64,000 bases of DNA from Paenalcaligenes hominis. GTDB taxonomy: Bacteria; Pseudomonadota; Gammaproteobacteria; Burkholderiales; Burkholderiaceae_B. Positions within the stretch are counted from its first letter, which is position 1. Each line of letters opens with the position of its first letter. Under the pieces are notes generated by a model, which was given only the letters and a program-made list of their open reading frames with translations, searched no databases and had not been told where the DNA came from. The stretch is from positions 780,626-844,625 of the forward strand of contig NZ_JAATIZ010000001.1 of assembly GCF_011927625.1 (NCBI RefSeq), read 5' to 3'. A program made the position numbers and the translations under genes. Shown here in pieces: positions 37,281 through 47,001 of the stretch.

Positions 37281-37593
37281 AGCTCTCGTCCTTGTCCAGC
37301 AGGGATTGCAACTTTTTTCGGGCACGCAACTCCAGCATGGCCTCACCGTAAGCTTCTTGTAGATCTTTGATCTGTCGCTCGTATTGCTCACGTACATCAT
37401 CCGGCTTCGCTTTTAACGCATTCTCCATGCCTGCGGTGGCATTATCTATCCAGTCCTCAACCTCTGAAGGGGACAAATCGTATTGGCGGCTAGCCTCGGA
37501 AACCGTCGTCTTGCCCTTGATTATGTCTAGCACTAAAGCAGACTTACGCTTTGCTGTCCATCGTTTGATTTCTTCTGTCATCTCGATACTCAT
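37279..37593 (-). CDS. IS3-family transposase OrfA (DUF1153-like)
   Basis: The 104-aa product has an HTH region (VSEASRQYDLSPSEVEDW) and a C-terminal Leu/Lys-rich helix (EAMLELRARKKLQSLL), as in OrfA of IS3-family elements that read into orfB by -1 frameshift. orfB is truncated, so the protein has no working partner here. Confidence 0.8.
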   Translation of the reverse strand: MSIEMTEEIKRWTAKRKSALVLDIIKGKTTVSEASRQYDLSPSEVEDWIDNATAGMENALKAKPDDVREQYERQIKDLQEAYGEAMLELRARKKLQSLLDKDES

Positions 37594-37676
37594 CGTACTT
37601 TCCTTTCATCATAATACCTGAGCAGGAAATCAGTGGGTCATTACAGATTTTCTGGATGCGAACAGGAAAAAGGCAG

Positions 37677-38843
37677 TTAGTCCGTACGAGTTTTCTCGAA
37701 GGGAAAACTCATGATCTGCATCGCTCGGTCTGGCGCGCAAAGTCGCAACAGCTGCGCTCGAATGACCGCAGGAGTTGCCGTCAAATCCACAGTGGCGAAC
37801 CGGATGGTGTGCCCCTGAATCAGCACTGTCTCGTCGACCATCTGGCCGATTGCGGGATGCAACAACAATCCACTCGCGTGATCTGCAAGCGCATCGCCGC
37901 ACCCAACCTGGGAGCGCAGATAGGCGTAGATCTGGTACATGTATCCGCTGCGTAGGGTCTCCTCACGGTACCAGCCGCTCGTCACAATCGAGGTGAACTT
38001 GGTATCGATGACGATCCTCTGCCCGGTTGACGGGTGGTCGAGCACGACATCCGTTCGCATGGTCGGCAGGATCTTGTTGATCCCTGCCGTCTTCTGCTCG
38101 ATCTGCCAGCCCATCGTCCCGCCGCAACGCACCCGCCAGCCATCCGGACTTAGCACGACGTCATAGAAACCGCCCACCGCCCGCTCGAACAAACGACGTA
38201 CCCACGTCACTTCTCGGTCCGGCAGAGAGAGCACATTCGCACCCGATACCTCCGTAGGTAGCACTAGGTCGAACGCCAGCTTTGCGGCTGCCACCATGAA
38301 CCGGTCGTCCGCATCGTTACGGCCGAAACGATTGGTGCTCATTTGGGCGCGGGTCGGTACGTCCCCTGATACACCCATTGCCTTCATGCCACCCGCAAGT
38401 ACGCGGCACCGATGGGCAACGTCCTTCCTCTGAACGATCCTGGAGATGGACTCCAAGGCTACTCGGACGAAACGATTGCGTGGTGTGTCGATAGTGAGTT
38501 CGTCGAACCGGCACGCCACCAGGCCTCTATCCATCAACTGATGGCGTTCGGTGGTCAAGACGTCGATCCGGCCACGCACGCGATTGATGACTGCGTCACG
38601 AGATCGATATCCAAGACTCAAGCGGCGACGCTGTCGCACCTCAACCGCGTGGGCAAGGATCTCCGCAACTAGATCCGGTAGATCGTCCGGGCTGTCTTCC
38701 AGGCCGATCTTGCCGATGCCGCGAGTACGGAACAGGTCAGAGGCGTAGAGCATCAGCAGCCAGAGGTTGCGCACCGGAATGCGTCCGATGAACCCCTCAG
38801 CGCTCATGGATGCACTTTCCACCTGTTCTGCGACGGCGGTCAT
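37677..38843 (-). CDS. mcrC: McrC-like restriction subunit
   Basis: McrC is the nuclease partner of the McrB GTPase in type IV (modified-DNA-targeting) restriction. The 388-aa protein has the family's N-terminal PVRNLWLLMLYA region. Its C-terminal PD-(D/E)XK nuclease shows DVVLDHP and, 12 residues on, VIDTKF (Asp-x-Lys). The start is ATG 38843, overlapping the mcrB stop by 1 nt (TGATG); a GTG at 38846 is also possible. It is the last gene of the GC-rich defence operon. Its role may be independent restriction or an effector of the whole cluster. Confidence 0.9.
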   Translation of the reverse strand: MTAVAEQVESASMSAEGFIGRIPVRNLWLLMLYASDLFRTRGIGKIGLEDSPDDLPDLVAEILAHAVEVRQRRRLSLGYRSRDAVINRVRGRIDVLTTERHQLMDRGLVACRFDELTIDTPRNRFVRVALESISRIVQRKDVAHRCRVLAGGMKAMGVSGDVPTRAQMSTNRFGRNDADDRFMVAAAKLAFDLVLPTEVSGANVLSLPDREVTWVRRLFERAVGGFYDVVLSPDGWRVRCGGTMGWQIEQKTAGINKILPTMRTDVVLDHPSTGQRIVIDTKFTSIVTSGWYREETLRSGYMYQIYAYLRSQVGCGDALADHASGLLLHPAIGQMVDETVLIQGHTIRFATVDLTATPAVIRAQLLRLCAPDRAMQIMSFPFEKTRTD

Positions 38844-41050
38844 CACCAGCCCTGCGTCAGCCGTGCGATCGCCTTCTGTGCTTCGTCGGGCGCATCGAAC
38901 CAGTACTCATCCAGCAACGGGCCGATCTCCGTCTCCACGACCTGCTGGAACCATTTCTTCGTGTCTCCCGCCTCCAGTCGATGTGCGGGTGTCACATAGC
39001 TGTGACCAATTCGGAATTGCTTGCCAAGGCGCGCATCCGCCGCGATCTGGTCGTTTAGCTCAGCGATACGGCGCTCGATGTCCGCGACCAAGCCCGGATC
39101 GACAGCACACTCCTTGACCACCCAATCCCGCCAAACCTGCCCCAGTCTTGGCTCCAGCCCAACGAAAGCAAAGCGGCGACGCAATGCCAGATCGACCAGT
39201 GCAAGCGATCGGTCGGCGATATTCATGGTGCCGATCACATAGAGATTCTCGGGAATATGGACGGGACGCCGTTTGCCGTCCGCATCCGGATAACAGAGTT
39301 CCAGCGCTTCGTTGGGCGTCCGTTTGCCCGCCTCAAGCAGCGTCAGCAACTCGCCGAAGATCTGCGCTGGGTTTCCACGGTTGATCTCCTCGATCACCAC
39401 GACAAACTTCGACGAAGGGTCCTTCGATGCAGCCTTGATGGCTTCCATAAAGACACCGTCCGCCAGCGACAACTTGCCTTCGCCAGTGGGGCGCCATCCT
39501 CGAACAAAGTCCTCGTAGGACAGGTTGGGGTGGAACTGCACTGCACGGACCTTGCTGTCGTCCTTCTGGCCCATGAGCGCAAATGCGAGCCGTTTGGCTA
39601 GCCAGGTCTTGCCCGTGCCCGGAGGCCCCTGAAGGATGAGGTTCTTTTTTGTGCGCAGACGATCGAGCAAGCGGTCAATCTCGGCCCGCTCCAGGAAACA
39701 GCCGTCCTTGAGGATGTCCTCCACCGAGTAGGTAACGATTGGCGCTGCCACCTGAAAGGCTTCGCGAACTTCACCTTCAGTTTCCTGTTCTGCTCCGGCA
39801 TTGGTACCGATATCGCCAGCCGGCACAGGCTCGTCAACCGTGTCTTTGTACATCCAAGACGCAAGCGACAAGTCCGGGAAACTGTGGACCGGATAGCCGT
39901 CTTCGCCGAAGCGCGAACGCAAATCGTCCAGCAGCTTCAGATATGCCCGACCATCACATGGGCCTTGCTGGCCACTGATGGCGACATTCAGGCCGAGCCG
40001 CTTGTTGATGTAGTGGCGCGACTGGCTATCGAGGGTCAGGAATTCCCACGGATGCGCCCAGTAGAGACCTGTCGAAAGGTTCCATGCGACACCCCATACT
40101 TGGGTTGCCTCGTCATAAGCCCGGATGAAGGCATCGCGAGTGTCCAACTGGTCGCCATCGACCATCTTGCTTGCGGCAACGAATACCTTCCATAGCGCGT
40201 CGATGTCGCCCACACCACGCTTGTCGGCATAGGCGAAAAACCAGGAACGTTGGTTGTTAAGAACGGGAATGCCTTCGAATGAAGGCGGGACCCGCACCGT
40301 CACACCTAGCAACTTGGCAAGTTCACCCGCGATGGTCTTGCGGTTGGCATCGGTCATGGATCGGTTAAAGGTGCCCATCGTGGTGAATGGGCAAATGTCC
40401 CGCAGCGGACCACTGGTTCCATCGGGAAACTTGTCCTGGAGATAGGTCAGCCCCGGCACCCGGGACGCGATCTCGTGGATGCCCTCGATGAGCGGAGTTC
40501 GATCGTCTGCGTAGGCCAGCAGCTTTTCGGCCACTGCCTCGTAGAAGTCCGTCCACTCGAAGCGCTGCTTTTCTGGCGAAGTCGTGCCGTAACGCTCCCG
40601 CCAAAAGGGCTCGTTGCGAAAGCGATCCACATCCTGCGGCTTGCCGTCAAACGCAAATGCAATCAGCGCATCGTTCATCCATTCGCCGGGCAGCACGCGC
40701 CAGATCGTTGCTCGGTGAGTGTAGAAGTACCACTCCCGTACCGGCTCGACCTTGGCCCAGACCACCTTCACCTGCTTCCCGTCGTTCAGGTTTTCGGTGA
40801 TCGTGCCGACCGCCTTGATGCCCATAACCGAAACTGCTCGGCCACGGCTATCGAAAGGCAGGCCGTGCTTGCGCGTGTAAGACGACTTGATGGCGATCCG
40901 CTCTCCCGGGCGCATGGAACGCACCACATCGAGGAGCTTGTCGTCGTAGCCGTTCTCCCAAATTCCTTCTGCAAGAAATCGCGGCATCTGATCATCGGTA
41001 CCGCCGTAGGTGGCGCCTACGAACCAGTTTGCACGGTGCTCGACTCTCAT
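38843..41050 (-). CDS. mcrB: McrB-like AAA+ GTPase
   Basis: The 735-aa protein is a long McrB relative. The C-terminal AAA+ GTPase carries Walker A GPPGTGKT (475-482), Walker B-like VVIEEINRGN (about 551-560) and the McrB signature TMNIADRS (608-615), followed by RRRFAF. The N-terminal 420 residues hold a DNA- or modification-sensing region (WFVGATYGG, and a Trp-rich block with GLYWAHPWEFLTLD), unlike the small E. coli McrB N-domain. It overlaps the giant helicase gene by 4 nt (ATGA) at its start, which ties McrBC to the cluster. GTP use is inferred from the family. Confidence 0.9.
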   Translation of the reverse strand: MRVEHRANWFVGATYGGTDDQMPRFLAEGIWENGYDDKLLDVVRSMRPGERIAIKSSYTRKHGLPFDSRGRAVSVMGIKAVGTITENLNDGKQVKVVWAKVEPVREWYFYTHRATIWRVLPGEWMNDALIAFAFDGKPQDVDRFRNEPFWRERYGTTSPEKQRFEWTDFYEAVAEKLLAYADDRTPLIEGIHEIASRVPGLTYLQDKFPDGTSGPLRDICPFTTMGTFNRSMTDANRKTIAGELAKLLGVTVRVPPSFEGIPVLNNQRSWFFAYADKRGVGDIDALWKVFVAASKMVDGDQLDTRDAFIRAYDEATQVWGVAWNLSTGLYWAHPWEFLTLDSQSRHYINKRLGLNVAISGQQGPCDGRAYLKLLDDLRSRFGEDGYPVHSFPDLSLASWMYKDTVDEPVPAGDIGTNAGAEQETEGEVREAFQVAAPIVTYSVEDILKDGCFLERAEIDRLLDRLRTKKNLILQGPPGTGKTWLAKRLAFALMGQKDDSKVRAVQFHPNLSYEDFVRGWRPTGEGKLSLADGVFMEAIKAASKDPSSKFVVVIEEINRGNPAQIFGELLTLLEAGKRTPNEALELCYPDADGKRRPVHIPENLYVIGTMNIADRSLALVDLALRRRFAFVGLEPRLGQVWRDWVVKECAVDPGLVADIERRIAELNDQIAADARLGKQFRIGHSYVTPAHRLEAGDTKKWFQQVVETEIGPLLDEYWFDAPDEAQKAIARLTQGW

Positions 41051-44000
41051 CCCACTACCTCTACAAACTCAGCGATCGCTCGAACAGATCCTTCATCTTC
41101 AGGCTGCAGAACCAGTGGCTGGTAATCAGGATTTAAGGGTTTCAGCGTGATGCGGTCGTGCTGCCATTCTCCATCAGCACTGGCGACTTTTTCACTGCTA
41201 TAGACCTTCAATGTGTACTCGCCCCCCGTGTCGGCATCGGTTACACCCGCATGCCAAACCAGTAACTTTCGCCCCTGCCGACTGCCTGCCGGCACAGGTC
41301 TGAACAGACAATAGCTCCCATCCGGCACCAGCGGTTCCATGGAACGCCCCACGACCCGAGCTACAAACATGCCTTTCTCCAGCTTGATCTCCTCAACCTG
41401 GATCCACTCCTCCGCATGATCCGCGAGCTCCATCAGTCCACCCTGCTCCTCACTCCATGCGCCAGCCGCAGCCTGCAGCGGTACCAACGGCACACAGTTG
41501 GCGTAGGGCTTAAAACTTGCGTCGGAAGGACTTGCTGTTCTGAAACGCAGCACGTCAGCTGTAGCCACAACCGGTTCAGCCGTTACAGTCCCGGCCCTAT
41601 CGAACCATGCATCATCGCTAACCAGTTCCCTGGCTTTCGCCCTGCCAACCACAGCTCGGGCAATCCGCCGCATATGCTCGCGCATCACCGTCTTGTCATA
41701 CAGTTCCTGATACTGGATCTCGATGACTTCATACTCGGTATTCAGCAGCTCCTGACGGATCTGGCGGTCCTTGGCGGCTGTCTGGGCGTTGCCATGCAGG
41801 TGCTCACTCATGCCGTCCAGGTAAATGCAGACACCTTCGTACTGGTCGTTGGGTTCGTGGAAATACACATCCGGGCGGGTAGTAATACCCCCAGAAAGCG
41901 CTATCGGGCGCTCTGTTTCGAAGGTCGGCATACCTGCGGCTTTGAGCAGCGCCACCAATTGCTGTTCAGGGGGATTACCCGGTTGCTGGGTCAGGGTTTC
42001 ATCCGGCAAAACTGGCGCCAGCTCGTGGCTGAAACTCAGGGTATCGCCCCAGTCATTGAATGCTTCCAGTGCCGTATGGCGGTTCAGCTTGTCGTGGTAA
42101 AAGGAATTGCGGAAATGCTGCAGACAATCCACACAGGATGCCTCGCAGGCCGATGGGCACTCTTCGGCCAGTCGGCGGGCTGCGGCCACCACATCTGGCC
42201 AGTGGGCCAGCAACTGCTCCAGCAGGCCAGAACCTCCCGGCATAGGGTCATATAGCAAGGCATCGACCGTTTCACTGCCCGGTTTGCCAATCACCTGCAC
42301 CTGCAGGTCGGAAATCTCCATATCCAGCACATCAGCCGCCCCCTGTCGCAGCGACTCCATGACGCTGTAGGCTGTTTCCTGCGAAGCACAATCCTGCAGC
42401 ACCAGGGCGTCAGCTACCACCTCAGCGTAAAAAGCAATGTTCTGAATCGGCCGCCCGCATCGTTCGACATGGTGCTCGTTAAACTTGTCGAGCTCCTGCT
42501 GACTGCTCATGGCCGAGCGGCTGGCGCCGCAGACCAGACATAAGGGATAGCCCAACAAGGCACCAGAGCGTACCTGGGAGGCAGCGCCGACATTGACCAG
42601 ACGCATGTGCATACCGTGTTTAAGTTGCAGCTGGGATTTACCCCACTCGTAAAGACTACCCCCGGAATGCCGCCCCTGATCCTGGGCAAACACCGCCACC
42701 GACATCTGAAAGCGGTAGTCCTCATCATCGGAAATGTAGGAATGGTGCGGCGCGTCCACATCGCAGATGACGACGCCGGGAATCTGCGAAATCGACATCG
42801 AACTGACGTCACTGCCCGCTTTGGATGATGGGCCTGTTTCCTGAACGGATTCACTGGCAACATCCACGGCAAAGGTCAACGGTTCTTCCGGGATCAGATG
42901 GAAATGCCGAGGTACAAACTTGTGAGCGTTGGCGTAAATCAGATTGCCGGGTACGTACTCGCGCACGGCCAGCGCTGTGTTGCGACGCAGCTCCCAATCG
43001 CTGATGTCACTGCTGTGGCGGGGTGCCACATGGGTCAGGGTGACCGCGCCGGTATCTAGGCCGTAACCCGGCAGGAAGCCTTCAGCCGCCAGCACGCCGT
43101 AGGTGTTGGTATCGTCGATGCCTTCAGCCTGATTGCGGTTGCGGCGCGCCTCACCCTTGAATTTTTTCACCAGACGCTCGCAACGGGTACGCAGCGCCTC
43201 TTCGTCGGCATCCAGCGCACCCTTGCCTGCGGCGACCTTGCGCAGCCGCTCCAGCTGGGCGAGCGCCCACTGCAAGCGCTGGAACAGGCGATCGATCACC
43301 CCTTGCAACTGATCGGCAAAGCTGCCGATCACCCGTTCCAGCTGTTCACTGCTGACCACTTCGCTGTCGCTAGCCGGCCAGCCCTGCTGGAAAGCTTTCA
43401 ATACGGCACTTAACAGGCTGGATTGGTGAGCAGAAATTTGTTGAGCCAGTGGCGCAACCGACAAAGGTGCCTCACGCACCATGCCTTCGGCAGTAAACAG
43501 ATAAGGCCGGATCTGGCCTGGCAAACAAGTACCCAGCGCCTGCTCCAGATTCCTTTCCTGCGTGTCTGGCAAGCTGTTGGAGCGCAGCATCTGCAGCAGG
43601 GTGGTCAGCACTGTCGCGTTGACATGCTTGGCCACCATAACCGGGTTGCGCAGGTTGAAGCTGGGGGGCTCCACCAACCCTTCGAGCATTTTCAATGGCT
43701 CGTTGAAGTAGGCACGGTCATGGCTGGTCGTTCGGGCGTAGGTCAGATCCAGCGCCATGCGGAACTGGCGCCCAGCCCGGCCGGCACGCTGCCAGTAGTT
43801 GGCCGGCAATGGCGGTACGTTGCGCATCAGCACCGCATCCAGCGCACCGATATTCACGCCCATTTCCAGGGTGGGTGTACACACCAGCGTATTGATGCGC
43901 TCACTTTCACCCTTGAAGGCATTCTCGATGCGCTCACGTTCAGGGCCTGGAATCTGTGCCGAATGCTCGCGGGCACGCAGCATGGAAAATTCCTGGTCCA

Positions 44001-47000
44001 GCAGCAGCAAATCGTAGTTGTCCGAGTTTTCCTCCTCAAACACCAGCTTGCCGTTACAACGCCAGGCCATACAGGTCATGCCCGGGTTGACCCGAGCATG
44101 CAGCCGACGGCAGGTCTGGCAGCGGTACATGCCGGTGGCGGGCACCAGCATCAGATTATCCACGTGCACCTGAGTGGCGCCGTGACAGCCCGGCAGGTTC
44201 TTGCCACGGGCACCTTTTAGCTGAACCTGGGTGAGTAACTCCAGTTCATCACTACACAAGCGCCATACGTCCTGCAAAAATGCTTGAATCTGATCATGCG
44301 GCACACCCCAGGCGCCAGCTGCCTGCTTGGCTGCACTGTCGTAGTTGCTGAACCATTGCTTGATGCGGCCCTTGTCGTGCTGGCCATCACGTTCGAATAC
44401 CAGCGCCTCAGGCACACCGCGCATGTTAGGTAAATAACCCCGTAGCACCTCTTTCTCGCCATCCAACCAGTACTTGGAATACATGCGGGTAATGGGATCG
44501 AACAGCATACGCCGGGAGCGGGCGGCATCCAGCAACGAGGCAACGCCTTCACGCAGATCGTGCGCCGAGCACCCCAGGCTTGCGGCCCATTTCTGAATCA
44601 CCGGGTGTGCCTCATCCAGTCCCCGGTAACGAATCTTCAGTCGGCCCAGCGGCTCCAAACCAGTACTTTGCCGTGCCCCTAACGTCAGCTCGCGCAGCAA
44701 CTGAGCACGCAGGAACCATTTGCGCTCCTCGGCATGCGCCAGACTGGTTTCCGACTTGCTCTCCACCCGCCAGACTTCAGGTATCAAGGCGCGCGACAAC
44801 TCGTCGTCGGCATCCAGGTACTGATCCAGCCACAGCACCAGATCACTGGCCGATACCGGCCCCTGGCGCAGTTTCTTGTAGATCAACTCCCGCAGACGGT
44901 AGCGGCGCGAGCGATCCTGCATCCAGCCAGCCTGAAAGGCAGCATCTTGGCGATTATCAGCAAATACCAGTAAGCGCTTACGTTCGGCTCGGTGGATCAT
45001 ACTTTGCGCTAGTACATGCACGTCGGCCACACCGGTAGCACGCACTGGACGGGCAGGCTCTCGGTAATTGCCGGTTACTCGGCGGCCCTGCGCACCGCAG
45101 GACACACAACGAGTCAATCGGCCAATCTGGTCTTCTTTCTGCTGAACGAAATGCAGCGCCTTCAGCACTTTGTTGCGACCACAGCCAACACACTCTGGCA
45201 CCTGCTGATCATGGGTGGTGCCACAATAGCGGCAAACAAACAGCACTTCGGTGCGTGAAGGCTCCTCTTCTCCGTCTGAGCCGACCTGGTGATCAAGCGA
45301 CACCGCACGCACCCCGCCCAAGGTAATGTCGGTTGCCCGCCAAGCGCGGTTCTTGCCTTCAGCGGAGCCGCCACCCGGTTCGCTGCCGGTGAAGTTGAAG
45401 TCTTCCAATCCGTGCTCGAAATAATGCTGGCCGCAGGTGGTGCAGCTGGATAGCGGGAAGGGCTTCAACTCTGTGTCACGGCCTGCAGCATCGCTGATGG
45501 CATCTTCGGCAGACAGCCACAACTTGGCAGGCTGACCTTGGCCTTCCTCGAAAGTCACCACCGCACCGCTAACCCCGCGCACAAAGCCATGCACCACCGG
45601 GCGTAGTAGGGGGCGGTCGCCATTTCGTGCTGCAGCGCCCAGCGCCAGCCAGATCAAAATTTCCTCTTCGGTAATCGGGCGACCCAGGGCTGCGTTCAAA
45701 TCTTCCAACAGACTGGCGACGGCACGCGGCCGGCGCAGGGCCTCGGCAATCTGGTAGACCACCTCGTTGTGGCTGAGCCACTGGTTCAGCGCTTCACGCC
45801 AGTTATCGCCCACCATGCGCATGCCGCTGGTGGTCTGGAACCAGATGCGGAAGGCCTGCAGGTCAGCAGCATCAACCTCGGCTTTGTCCAGGGTGCCAAG
45901 CATTTCCAGCACGGTTTTCAGCTGCATGGCCTGATCGCCATTGAACGGCGCACTCACGCTGCGCGGCTCGCCCCAGATGTCCTCTTCGTAGGCCTCCCCA
46001 ATCAGCTCGACACTTTGGCCATCAATGCCAAAAAAGCGGCTGGCAAACTCGCGACCGGCCTCGATGCCGCGACGCGGATCGGCAATGGTGGCCGAGGTGG
46101 CGATGCAGGTGGTGCTGTTTTCATCCTTGCCGCAATAGGCGCGCAGTCGGCGGATCAGGCAGGCGGTTTCGGCACCACCGGCGCCGGTAAAGGTGTGCGC
46201 CTCGTCGAATACCATAAACTCCAGGCGAGCGTTATCGAACAGTTCCAGGTCCTGCTGGCGGGTCAGCAGCAGTTCCAGCTGTTTGACGTTGGTCAGCAGA
46301 ATGCGCGGCTGCTGGCCGTTGGTGCGCATGGCTTCGCGGCTTACCCGCTCCTCCGCGGGATGCAGGGCGACGTCGATCTTCTGCTGCTGCATCTGCTGCA
46401 ACTTGCTGCGGTAGTCCACCACGGTGCTGCCCGGGTCGAGCCGTACGCCGTTGACATCCGCTTCGGTGCGCGGGGTCTTGCCCACATACATGCCAAAGGT
46501 AACGCCGGTGCCCACCAACAATTCACGCATGCGTTGAAGCTGGTCTTCGGCCAGGGCGTTCATCGGGTAAACAATCACTGCCGTGACGCCTGCCTCGGCG
46601 CCGTCATCGCGCAACTGCAGGCAACGGCTGATGATCGGCAACAGGAAGCATTCGGTCTTGCCCGAGCCCGTACCGGTGGCCACCAGCGTGGTGCGGCCGT
46701 CCTTGATGGACCGGAAGGCCTTTTCCTGGTGCAGATAAGCGCCAGGATAAGGAGACAGCTGGCGAATATGCGGATGCAGCACGCCTTTCTTGACCAGTTG
46801 TTCCAGGCTGGCGCCTTTCATAAAGGTGCGCGACAGCGAGATAAACGGCCCCTTCATCAGCGGCGTATTGCGGGTGTGCTCCAGATTGAGCAGGTCGCGC
46901 ATTTGCCGATACAGCCCCTCATCGGCAAAGGCATAGGTGCTGAGCTGGTAGCGCAGAAAGTCGCTGACTACCTCTTCGGTATAGGTAATAGGGTTCAGCA

Positions 47001-47001
47001 T
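41047..47001 (-). CDS. Giant DEAD-box helicase with DUF1998, Vsr/DUF559-like region and C-terminal S24 (LexA-like) domain
   Basis: This 1984-aa protein is the centre of the cluster. The SF2 helicase half has Walker A GTGSGKT (110-116), a FDEAH box near 265, SATIAD, and NYWQRAGRAGR (motif VI), with several Cys clusters of zinc-ribbon type (CTTCG, CRYCG with CVGCG, CQTC with CMAWRCNG). The DUF1998 region follows, with MPGGSG at 1587 and Cys at 1615/1619/1623/1626 then FRNSFYHDKLNR. Residues 1680-1785 look like a Vsr/DUF559 nuclease (RPDVYF, IYLDG). Residues about 1845-1984 form an S24 peptidase-like domain with Ser1887 (GRSMEP), Lys1932 (YTLKVY) and PLNPDYQP. Relatives are DISARM DrmA plus DrmB, MrfA and Druantia DruE. 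The S24 tail is unusual. The start overlaps the methyltransferase stop by 1 nt. Confidence 0.9.
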   Translation of the reverse strand: MLNPITYTEEVVSDFLRYQLSTYAFADEGLYRQMRDLLNLEHTRNTPLMKGPFISLSRTFMKGASLEQLVKKGVLHPHIRQLSPYPGAYLHQEKAFRSIKDGRTTLVATGTGSGKTECFLLPIISRCLQLRDDGAEAGVTAVIVYPMNALAEDQLQRMRELLVGTGVTFGMYVGKTPRTEADVNGVRLDPGSTVVDYRSKLQQMQQQKIDVALHPAEERVSREAMRTNGQQPRILLTNVKQLELLLTRQQDLELFDNARLEFMVFDEAHTFTGAGGAETACLIRRLRAYCGKDENSTTCIATSATIADPRRGIEAGREFASRFFGIDGQSVELIGEAYEEDIWGEPRSVSAPFNGDQAMQLKTVLEMLGTLDKAEVDAADLQAFRIWFQTTSGMRMVGDNWREALNQWLSHNEVVYQIAEALRRPRAVASLLEDLNAALGRPITEEEILIWLALGAAARNGDRPLLRPVVHGFVRGVSGAVVTFEEGQGQPAKLWLSAEDAISDAAGRDTELKPFPLSSCTTCGQHYFEHGLEDFNFTGSEPGGGSAEGKNRAWRATDITLGGVRAVSLDHQVGSDGEEEPSRTEVLFVCRYCGTTHDQQVPECVGCGRNKVLKALHFVQQKEDQIGRLTRCVSCGAQGRRVTGNYREPARPVRATGVADVHVLAQSMIHRAERKRLLVFADNRQDAAFQAGWMQDRSRRYRLRELIYKKLRQGPVSASDLVLWLDQYLDADDELSRALIPEVWRVESKSETSLAHAEERKWFLRAQLLRELTLGARQSTGLEPLGRLKIRYRGLDEAHPVIQKWAASLGCSAHDLREGVASLLDAARSRRMLFDPITRMYSKYWLDGEKEVLRGYLPNMRGVPEALVFERDGQHDKGRIKQWFSNYDSAAKQAAGAWGVPHDQIQAFLQDVWRLCSDELELLTQVQLKGARGKNLPGCHGATQVHVDNLMLVPATGMYRCQTCRRLHARVNPGMTCMAWRCNGKLVFEEENSDNYDLLLLDQEFSMLRAREHSAQIPGPERERIENAFKGESERINTLVCTPTLEMGVNIGALDAVLMRNVPPLPANYWQRAGRAGRQFRMALDLTYARTTSHDRAYFNEPLKMLEGLVEPPSFNLRNPVMVAKHVNATVLTTLLQMLRSNSLPDTQERNLEQALGTCLPGQIRPYLFTAEGMVREAPLSVAPLAQQISAHQSSLLSAVLKAFQQGWPASDSEVVSSEQLERVIGSFADQLQGVIDRLFQRLQWALAQLERLRKVAAGKGALDADEEALRTRCERLVKKFKGEARRNRNQAEGIDDTNTYGVLAAEGFLPGYGLDTGAVTLTHVAPRHSSDISDWELRRNTALAVREYVPGNLIYANAHKFVPRHFHLIPEEPLTFAVDVASESVQETGPSSKAGSDVSSMSISQIPGVVICDVDAPHHSYISDDEDYRFQMSVAVFAQDQGRHSGGSLYEWGKSQLQLKHGMHMRLVNVGAASQVRSGALLGYPLCLVCGASRSAMSSQQELDKFNEHHVERCGRPIQNIAFYAEVVADALVLQDCASQETAYSVMESLRQGAADVLDMEISDLQVQVIGKPGSETVDALLYDPMPGGSGLLEQLLAHWPDVVAAARRLAEECPSACEASCVDCLQHFRNSFYHDKLNRHTALEAFNDWGDTLSFSHELAPVLPDETLTQQPGNPPEQQLVALLKAAGMPTFETERPIALSGGITTRPDVYFHEPNDQYEGVCIYLDGMSEHLHGNAQTAAKDRQIRQELLNTEYEVIEIQYQELYDKTVMREHMRRIARAVVGRAKARELVSDDAWFDRAGTVTAEPVVATADVLRFRTASPSDASFKPYANCVPLVPLQAAAGAWSEEQGGLMELADHAEEWIQVEEIKLEKGMFVARVVGRSMEPLVPDGSYCLFRPVPAGSRQGRKLLVWHAGVTDADTGGEYTLKVYSSEKVASADGEWQHDRITLKPLNPDYQPLVLQPEDEGSVRAIAEFVEVVG

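Larger units (their letters stand above)
36875..37600 (-). mobile_element. Truncated IS3-family insertion sequence remnant
   Basis: An orfA (37279-37593) and a partial orfB (about 36884-37280) of an IS3-type element remain on the minus strand. orfB keeps its N-terminal HTH region, loses frame near the start of the DDE core (PNERWATDLCRVWGG appears in another frame), and stops at the REP-like palindrome. No catalytic DDE triad is left, so it cannot move by itself. Confidence 0.85.
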
